From NCBI RefSeq assembly GCF_001712795.1, contig NZ_KV757605.1:79812-143811 (forward strand): a stretch of 64,000 nucleotides of DNA, in the 5' to 3' direction. Every line of letters starts with the position of its first letter. Positions within the stretch are counted from its first letter, which is position 1. This document shows, one piece after another, positions 58,122 to 64,000 of the stretch. A program made the position numbers and the translations under genes. The DNA is from Nostoc sp. KVJ20 (GTDB lineage: Bacteria; Cyanobacteriota; Cyanobacteriia; Cyanobacteriales; Nostocaceae). The notes below the pieces were generated by a model that saw nothing but the letters and a program-made list of their open reading frames with translations, searched no databases and was not told the DNA's origin.

Positions 58122-58192
58122 TGTACACCGAGGGATTAAGGGATGGGGTGCAATGACTGTGGGAATCGCAACTAAATTATCCATACATAATA

Positions 58193-59473
58193 TTATTCAA
58201 AGCGAAAGCGTTCCATAAAACGGCGGTCAATCCAATCTTTGTAACACCATAATAATTTGTGGGGTGGTAGAGTGATAATACCTCTGGTTGCGTAGGTGTT
58301 GCCCATCGCAGATATCGCTCGTTCGTCTCCAGTACCTATTAAACTCAAATATTCTTTTTGTGGTCTATAAGGTTTAAGCGACTTACCTAATAAAATTCGC
58401 TGCAAATTCTCAAACAAAGGCTTACCTTGCCTAACAGCAAATACCCCAGCTTTTGGACGCGGATGATTTACCATTGTGGCAATATCACCAGATGCAAATA
58501 CCTGCGGGTGCGTTTGAGATTGTAATGTGTCTTCTACCAGGATAAAACCTTGCTCATCAGTTCCTAGTCCAGCGGTTTTTAACCATTCGGGTGCTGAGGC
58601 TTGTGTTACCCAAAAAATTTTATTAAATTCTACTTTTAAGCCAGATTCACATTTAATTTCAAATACTTCTTTAGTTTCCCTATGAGTTATGGGTGCAATT
58701 TTACACACAGTTTCCCCAAGATGTAGCTCAATACCCCGTTCAGTTAAAATTTGCTGAAGTTGATGGCGTACTGATTGATGGTAATTGGGCATCAGTTCTT
58801 GTCCACGCTGAAATAAATGAACTTTCAGGTTTTCAATTGGTTGTTGAGCTTTATCCAAAATCTGATGTAAGTGCGATCGCATCGCTAGCGCTAATTCTAC
58901 ACCGCCAGCGCCTCCACCAACGAGCGCAATGCTAATTGGTTCTTGAGGATTTTTACCTACAGCTGCAATCAGTTCATACCAATGCTCTAATAGCTGCGAT
59001 ACTGGTTTAGCTGCGATCGCATATTCTGCTGCACCTGATACAGATATTGTGGCCGGAGTGCTGCCAATATCAACAGACAGCACATCAAAATCTACCGCAA
59101 GTCCGTTCGCACAAAGAACTTTGTTGTTTTCCAAGTCTAGGGCAACTACCGTGTCAATATACAACTGTGCCTGAGCAAAGTTCGCTAGGGGTCGCAAATC
59201 AATATGGCATTCGCCGTGGGTGTAAAATCCGGCAATGTGTCCTGGTAACATTCCAGAATAGGCTGTCTCTGATGTTGCGGTAATTAACGTTAAGCGTACT
59301 CCGGGTAACGGTTTCATTCCAAACATTTTCATGACAATAGCATGGCTATGACCCCCACCAATTAACACCAGGTCTTTAACCATTGGCTGTATTTTTTGCT
59401 GCATTTCGATACTCAGATTTAGTTCATCAATCATTATGAATAAATTGAAGAAGAATTCACGAGTCAAAATCAA
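58193..59473 (-). CDS. FAD-dependent oxidoreductase, stand-alone form of the SelD-fused domain
   Basis: About 400-426 residues. The FAD site is LVLIGGGHSHAIVMKMFGMK and the NAD site is IALVGGGAGGVELALAM. SGMLPGHIAGFYTHGECHID is the hallmark of the domain that is fused to selenophosphate synthetase (SelD) in many cyanobacteria. Here the protein ends at WCYKDWIDRRFMERFRFE with no SelD half, and no SelD remnant follows. NDH-2-like activity is possible. An internal start near MQQKIQPM is an alternative to the first ATG/TTG. Confidence 0.8.
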   Translation of the reverse strand: MILTREFFFNLFIMIDELNLSIEMQQKIQPMVKDLVLIGGGHSHAIVMKMFGMKPLPGVRLTLITATSETAYSGMLPGHIAGFYTHGECHIDLRPLANFAQAQLYIDTVVALDLENNKVLCANGLAVDFDVLSVDIGSTPATISVSGAAEYAIAAKPVSQLLEHWYELIAAVGKNPQEPISIALVGGGAGGVELALAMRSHLHQILDKAQQPIENLKVHLFQRGQELMPNYHQSVRHQLQQILTERGIELHLGETVCKIAPITHRETKEVFEIKCESGLKVEFNKIFWVTQASAPEWLKTAGLGTDEQGFILVEDTLQSQTHPQVFASGDIATMVNHPRPKAGVFAVRQGKPLFENLQRILLGKSLKPYRPQKEYLSLIGTGDERAISAMGNTYATRGIITLPPHKLLWCYKDWIDRRFMERFRFE

Positions 59474-59795
59474 TGAGTTGATGATTTAGACTCACCACTC
59501 ATTCCAGACTACTCAATTTGGCTCGTTGCATTATCATATTCAAATATTGACCATGAATGAAACAATAGTATGGGCAAATAAATTGTTAAAAATACGTAAG
59601 AATTCAGCACTCAGAATGGGCTAAACGCCCCGCTATCGCTAACAGGAGTCAGAATTTAAAAGGAGTGCAGCATGATTAGTACATTTATGTATCAAATTTT
59701 CTCCTATTTTTTTAACTATTCTGAATTCTGAATTCTTACAAAAATACTGTAACCACTTGAAGATTTTTTCAGTAATTATTAATACTTGTCATGCC

Positions 59796-60506
59796 ATGAA
59801 AAATATTTCATCAAAAAATAACATCCAGCTATCAAAAATATTCTTGTGGATACCTGCTCTCCAGGAGCAAGTCAAAAAAACTCAGCTTAAGTCACCAAAA
59901 CAACGCTTAAGAATAGCAAGTGAACAGCTAGGAAATAGCAAAATAGAAACCAGCCTAGCTATAATTAACGATTTAGAGTATATTGCCCATAATCATCCAC
60001 AGTACCACTGGATAATCATCGATATTCTTACTACTTTTGTACGCAAGAATGCTCCTTATATGCCCCAAAGGGAAGTAACAAGCAATCTGTCAACAAAAGT
60101 TCGTGTAGATATTCAAGCAGCCCTGACTGTTATCGCCAGAAGAGATGCAAATAAAGACCCAGAAAATGAGCAACTTGATTTGAGCTTCACGGATATGAGA
60201 GGAGCAAATTTAAATGGGGCGAATCTAGAACAAACAAATCTATATCAAGCTAATCTTGCTGATGCCAATCTTATCAAAGCTAATCTAGCGGGAGCAATAC
60301 TTAGTGCCGCTAACCTAGAAGGAGCTAACTTATATCTAGCCAATTTAGAAGGAGCAATCCTCAGTGTAGCCAATCTAAAAAGAGCTAACCTTTCTGGAGC
60401 TAACCTGCATTGTGCAAGTTTATATCTAGCTAGGTTGCATGGGGCAATTCTCAATGATGCCATACTCGATGGGGCAAACCTCAGAGAAACCCAATTCTCT
60501 CAGTAA
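59796..60506 (+). CDS. Pentapeptide-repeat protein, soluble
   Basis: About 236 residues. A helical N-terminal part (LGNSKIETSLAIINDLEYIA, VDIQAALTVIARRD) resembles the next gene. About 16 A(N/D)Lxx-type pentapeptides follow from residue 140. The right-handed beta-helix probably binds a partner; no activity is known. The N-terminal membrane helices of its paralogues are missing. The start is uncertain: no clear ribosome-binding site at 59796 or at an upstream TTG (59757). Confidence 0.78.
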   Translation: MKNISSKNNIQLSKIFLWIPALQEQVKKTQLKSPKQRLRIASEQLGNSKIETSLAIINDLEYIAHNHPQYHWIIIDILTTFVRKNAPYMPQREVTSNLSTKVRVDIQAALTVIARRDANKDPENEQLDLSFTDMRGANLNGANLEQTNLYQANLADANLIKANLAGAILSAANLEGANLYLANLEGAILSVANLKRANLSGANLHCASLYLARLHGAILNDAILDGANLRETQFSQ

Positions 60507-60779
60507 AATACTAATATCATGCCCGCTTGATTAATTTTCCCTATTTCCTACTCCCTACTCCCCATTTCCTATGTACAACGTAATTCATAATTCTTGTACT
60601 GCAAGCGTTTCATTAATTTGGAATGGGTGGTTTGTTTCTGCCGTAATATAGAAGTATATTCGATATTATTCCTTAGTTCAATGAGTATCTTGACACCTAT
60701 TATAATTTTCTGCTAAATGCTATACTATTTTTCCGCAACATCTAAGTAATAATTCTAGGTTGTAAGGAAAATCTTTACC

Positions 60780-62255
60780 ATGTCTTCTAAAAAGACAGAT
60801 GCTCTGTTGAATTGGTTAATAACTATAACAGTTATATTTGGCTTCTCATTGACTGTAATTTTCTTCGTATTGTCAAGTATTAAAGAATTGTCAATCCAGG
60901 AAAAAATTCAGTATAGAAACCAAGCATTAACAACTACTGCAATAGTTTTTCTCGCATCGGCAGCAATGTTTAATACTTATTATGCAGCAAGGCGTGCCCA
61001 AGCGATGCAGAAAAATGCGATCGCAGCTGAGAAAAACCTGGACATTGGCATTCAAAATGCAAAAATCAATCAAGATAGATTGATTGCAGAACGCTTTATG
61101 GGGGCAATTTCGCAGCTTGGTCATGAAAAGGTCGAAACCCGGACAGGCGCAATTTATGCACTAGAAAGAGTTGCTCAGGATTTTCCCAAAGAACACTGGA
61201 CAATCATGGAAATCCTCACTGCCTTTGTGCGAGAAAATGCACCTATCAAGCACCTAAAAGGGGAGCAACAAAAACCGGAATATCAAGGGGCAGTGTACTC
61301 AAGTCGGCGTAGAGGCGGGTCGCGTCCGACACAGCCGTTAGAGCAAAATCTCCATGAAGAATTGCCAAAAATCCGCACCGATATTCAAGCAGCCCTGACT
61401 GTTATCGGCAGGCGTAATTTACTCGAAGACCCAAAAGATCAGAAACTTGATTTACGTAGCACCGATATTAGACTAGCAGACCTGCTAAAAGCTAACCTGC
61501 AACAAGCTGACCTCCGTGGGGCTGACTTGAGTGGTGCTGACCTCCGTGGGGCTGACTTGAGCGGATCTGACCTGAGTGGCGCTAAACTCATTAGGTCTAT
61601 TCTCTATGAAACCAAATTACTAAAATCTAGCTTATGTGGAGCCAACCTTTGTTGGGCTAACCTCAATCGTACCAACCTCTCTGGAGCAAACCTGCGTTCA
61701 GCTAATCTCTCTGGAGCAAGTCTGCGTGCAGCAAATTTACAGGGAGCAAACCTTTATAAAGCTAACTTGCAACAAGCAACCTTAAAAGTCGCTAATCTCT
61801 CTGGAGCAAAGCTGTTTCTAGCTAATTTGCAAGGAGCAAAATTGGGGAAAGCCAACCTGCAAATGACGGGTTTAATTGGAGCCAACCTTTCAGGGGCTAA
61901 CTTGAATGGAGCCAACCTTTCAGGGGCTAACTTGAATGCAGCCAAACTCCACCAAACAGAAGTTTATTTTGCCAACCTCTCAGAAGCAAGCTTAACGGAA
62001 GCTGACCTACATCAAGCAAACCTCATCGGAGCAAACTTATATAGGGCAACCTTTTATCAAGCTAACTTGACTCAAGCTAACTTGATGGGAGCTAACTTTT
62101 CAGAAGCTAACCTCAGTGATGTCAAACTGGAAGGGACAATTTTGACAGGGGCTAAAAACTTAGAGTTGCAGCAGATTAGAAAGGCACTTGGCGATCGCAC
62201 TACTCGTTTACCTGATTATATCGAAGCACCGACACATTGGCGGCAGTCTGGTTAA
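60780..62255 (+). CDS. Membrane-anchored pentapeptide-repeat protein
   Basis: 491 residues. Two transmembrane helices (about 10-35 and 48-65), a conserved helical block AISQLGHEKVETRTGAIYAL and WTIMEILTAFVRENAP, a basic low-complexity insert (YSSRRRGGSRPTQP, about 178-191), then about 45 A(N/D)LxG pentapeptides to residue 460. The repeat helix would lie on the side of the C-terminus. The role is unknown. Paralogue of genes at 59796 and 63246. AAGGA lies about 12 bases before the ATG. Confidence 0.88.
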   Translation: MSSKKTDALLNWLITITVIFGFSLTVIFFVLSSIKELSIQEKIQYRNQALTTTAIVFLASAAMFNTYYAARRAQAMQKNAIAAEKNLDIGIQNAKINQDRLIAERFMGAISQLGHEKVETRTGAIYALERVAQDFPKEHWTIMEILTAFVRENAPIKHLKGEQQKPEYQGAVYSSRRRGGSRPTQPLEQNLHEELPKIRTDIQAALTVIGRRNLLEDPKDQKLDLRSTDIRLADLLKANLQQADLRGADLSGADLRGADLSGSDLSGAKLIRSILYETKLLKSSLCGANLCWANLNRTNLSGANLRSANLSGASLRAANLQGANLYKANLQQATLKVANLSGAKLFLANLQGAKLGKANLQMTGLIGANLSGANLNGANLSGANLNAAKLHQTEVYFANLSEASLTEADLHQANLIGANLYRATFYQANLTQANLMGANFSEANLSDVKLEGTILTGAKNLELQQIRKALGDRTTRLPDYIEAPTHWRQSG

Positions 62256-62367
62256 GTTATCACAGCATCATTCGTTATTTGGGCGCATTCTACCAGTTTC
62301 ACTTAGTGCTATAGTTTTTACCAAAAGTCTCCGTAAATATTTGGGAGATGAGGAAGAAACATAATTT

Positions 62368-62451
62368 ATGTCTGATAACAAGACAGACACACCGAGAAAT
62401 TTGTTTATAATTTTAACTTTATTTATTCATTTAGCGACAAACAAGAAATAA
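62368..62451 (+). pseudogene. N-terminal remnant of a pentapeptide-repeat paralogue
   Basis: MSDNKTDTPRNLFIILTLFI matches the start of the gene at 63246 (MSDKNTDPLRNWLIVLPFIF) and then stops after 27 codons. It is a broken copy in the same array. Confidence 0.6.
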
Positions 62452-62541
62452 ATAACAGTACTGCCGCCTTCTACAGCTTGTAGGAGAATATAGAAGAAAA
62501 CAATCTTGCCTACAGTATTAATAAATGTTCAGGGAAAAACC

Positions 62542-62781
62542 ATGCAATCAGCTTTACGTATCACAACCAAAGTTTTACCAGGAAACAAAATAGAAATTGA
62601 AATTCTAGAAGCTGAAATAGGCGATAGCGTTGATGTATTTGTGATTTTACCAGAAAAAGCTGAACCAAAACATCGTTCTGTACTCGACATTATAGAAGAA
62701 AGCCGTAGGAGACACCCTTCTCGAACTGCTGAGGATATAGACAGACAACTACAAGAAGAACGCTTATCATGGGACAGCTAA
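62542..62781 (+). CDS. Antitoxin-like small protein, no toxin next to it
   Basis: 79 residues from MQSALRITTKVLPGNKIEIE, an AbrB/MazE-like beta pattern, ending in a helical tail (SVLDIIEESRRRHPS, ERLSWDS) familiar from cyanobacterial VapB-like antitoxins. No VapC or other toxin follows, only an inverted-repeat element. It is either solitary or the toxin gene was lost. Confidence 0.6.
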   Translation: MQSALRITTKVLPGNKIEIEILEAEIGDSVDVFVILPEKAEPKHRSVLDIIEESRRRHPSRTAEDIDRQLQEERLSWDS

Positions 62782-62848
62782 TACTTCCAAAAAGTGGCTC
62801 TATTTAGAGGTTGTTTGAAAAGTTCTCTTGTCGGTATCAAAAGTTTTA

Positions 62849-62968
62849 GATCCCCCTAAATCCACGCCAGTTGCTCATGGGGGAAACCCCCAAGACCGCA
62901 CTGGCTCCCCTTAAAAAGGGGGACTTTGACTCCGGTTCCCCCTTTTTTAAGGGGGGTTAGGGGGGATC
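62849..62968. repeat. GATCCCCCTA...TTAGGGGGGATC inverted-repeat element
   Basis: Ends GATCCCCCTAAATCC and GGTTAGGGGGGATC, with internal CCCTTAAAAAGGGG palindromes. Related to 46219-46302. Confidence 0.75.
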
Positions 62969-63245
62969 AAAAGTGCCTAAAGTTATAGAGAAATACTTTT
63001 CAAACAACCTCTTATATGCTTTCGTAATGTTCCTGGTTTATCTATTGTTATCCTCAGTGAAGTTTTAGCATCTTGAACAATGTCTACACACTATAGAATT
63101 CACAACTGCAATCAAAATCAAAAATTCACGAGACTGAGGCAAAAACCCTTTACAATTCTCTTCCCTTCGCGCTCTTTGCGTCCTTCTCTGCGAGACGCTA
63201 CGCGAATGCGGTTCGTTAAAAAAATAAATCGTTTAGGATTGCTAT

Positions 63246-64000
63246 ATGTCTGATAAAAACACAGACCCTCTGAGAAATTGGTTAATAGTTCTACCATTTA
63301 TATTTATTGTTTGCTTATTTATTGTTTTTTTAGCCTTTGTGAATGTTGAAGGTTTATCAATAGAGCAAAGGTTAGATTATGGAATTAAAGCTTTAACAAC
63401 TACTGGAACAATTTTTGTTGGAATTGCTGTATTCATCAATGCGTTCTATGCAGCTAAACGTGCGGAAGCTTTGGATAAAAGTGCTGAAGCTGCAAATAAG
63501 AGCGCCGAGGCTGCAAATAAAACTGCTGAAGCTGCTTTAAAGAATGCAGAAGCAGCACAAGACAAGCAAATTACAGAACGCTTTGCGAAAGCGGTTGAAC
63601 AGCTTGGGAATGAAAAGATTGAAACGCGATTGGGGGCGATTTATACTCTAGAACGAATCGCCAAGGATTCCCCAAAAGACCACTGGACAATTATGGAAGT
63701 CCTTACAGCTTTTGTGCGAGAGAATGCACCTTTGAAAGATTTTTCCGAGAAAAATACAGGATATAGACATTCATTAATAATAGTCAATACTTGGAATTAT
63801 CAAAAACCAAAGGAGATAGAGGAAAAACTAAAACTTGAGACAGATATTCAAGCAGCCCTTACCGTAATTGGACGGCGCAAGTCTGAAAATGAACTAGAAA
63901 ATCAGAGCTTGGATTTAAATAATGTCGATATCAGGGGGGCAATCCTCTACAAAGCCAATCTGCAAGGGGCAGACCTCAACAAAGCCAATCTGCAAGGGGC
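63246..64000 (+). CDS. Membrane-anchored pentapeptide-repeat protein, cut by window edge
   Basis: The frame runs from ATG 63246 to the right edge without a stop (over 250 residues). Two N-terminal hydrophobic helices are followed by a four-copy Ala-rich coiled-coil segment (SAEAANKSAEAANKTAEAAL), and then by the block AVEQLGNEKIETRLGAIYTL and WTIMEVLTAFVRENAP shared with 60780. The first pentapeptides (ANLQGADLNKANLQG) start at the very end. The coiled coil is a difference from its paralogue. Confidence 0.85.
   Translation, partial: MSDKNTDPLRNWLIVLPFIFIVCLFIVFLAFVNVEGLSIEQRLDYGIKALTTTGTIFVGIAVFINAFYAAKRAEALDKSAEAANKSAEAANKTAEAALKNAEAAQDKQITERFAKAVEQLGNEKIETRLGAIYTLERIAKDSPKDHWTIMEVLTAFVRENAPLKDFSEKNTGYRHSLIIVNTWNYQKPKEIEEKLKLETDIQAALTVIGRRKSENELENQSLDLNNVDIRGAILYKANLQGADLNKANLQG

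Noticed and set aside
60245..60463. Minus-strand frame rich in Arg/Leu/Ala over a pentapeptide gene
   Set aside because: Antisense shadow of A(N/D)LxG repeats. The same holds for 61754-61945.
1..64000. tRNA and rRNA genes
   Set aside because: I looked for GGTTCGAATCC-type T-arms and rRNA stretches by eye and found none. A tRNAscan run would be decisive.

Overview
The window reads as chromosome of a filamentous, probably heterocyst-forming cyanobacterium (Nostocales type). Three things point there: many GCGATCGC (HIP1) octamers, abundant heptamer-type short tandem repeats (STRRs such as CCCCAGT and AATTCAG units), and the gene content (a psbA paralogue, the bidirectional Hox hydrogenase, a CBS-CP12 protein, a cyanobacterial SpsA-like glycosyltransferase, pentapeptide-repeat proteins). 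Species cannot be fixed from sequence alone.

Layout. 1-5.1 kb: the end of an outer-membrane porin, a hairpin-rich gap, and a large LRR-Roc-COR (ROCO) GTPase. 5.1-22.2 kb: an anaerobic/micro-oxic energy island. On the minus strand lie hoxE-hoxF-hoxU-orf-hoxY-orf-CBS/CP12-hoxH-rhodanese, and further on hoxW with a fused ADP-forming acyl-CoA ligase/acetyltransferase. On the plus strand lie a PLP-dependent decarboxylase, a divergent ('rogue/sentinel') psbA and a phosphofructokinase. 22.6-24.3 kb: a MoaD/ThiS-like protein and thrC. 25-34 kb: a four-gene envelope cluster of three DUF11-type secreted proteins and a 1294-residue beta-barrel protein. 34-36 kb: a sucrose-phosphate-synthase-like glycosyltransferase. 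37-41.6 kb: urtABCD without urtE. 42-49 kb: FAD and 2-oxoglutarate oxygenases, two GNATs, Uma2 nuclease and an AtzE/AtzG-type amidohydrolase pair. 49-59.5 kb: glutaredoxin, murE, a DICT histidine kinase lacking the usual phospho-acceptor His, mnmE, a DUF1611/dipeptide-epimerase pair and a stand-alone SelD-type FAD protein. 59.8-64 kb: an array of pentapeptide-repeat paralogues, the last cut by the window edge.

The most striking observation is a shared promoter element. Six sites, upstream of hoxE, pfkA, the membrane-protein gene that precedes CBS-CP12/hoxH, hoxW, the decarboxylase and the rogue psbA, all read nnTCACAAnTTnCTCA followed by exactly 11 bases and a TAnnnT/A -10 box. All six point towards their gene. 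The element contains CTCA-type direct repeats 11 bp apart and replaces a -35 box, so I infer activation by one (probably OmpR/PhoB-type) regulator. The controlled genes fit a dark/anoxic programme: glycolysis in (PfkA), CO2 fixation off (CBS-CP12), electrons to H2 (Hox), ATP from acetyl-CoA (ADP-forming ligase), acid or amine handling (decarboxylase) and a photosystem II made unable to split water (rogue D1).

A second theme is repeat DNA inside coding sequence. STRRs or palindromic repeats are read through in frame in hoxF, hoxW, the acyl-CoA ligase and the histidine kinase, and form the C-terminus of the beta-barrel protein.
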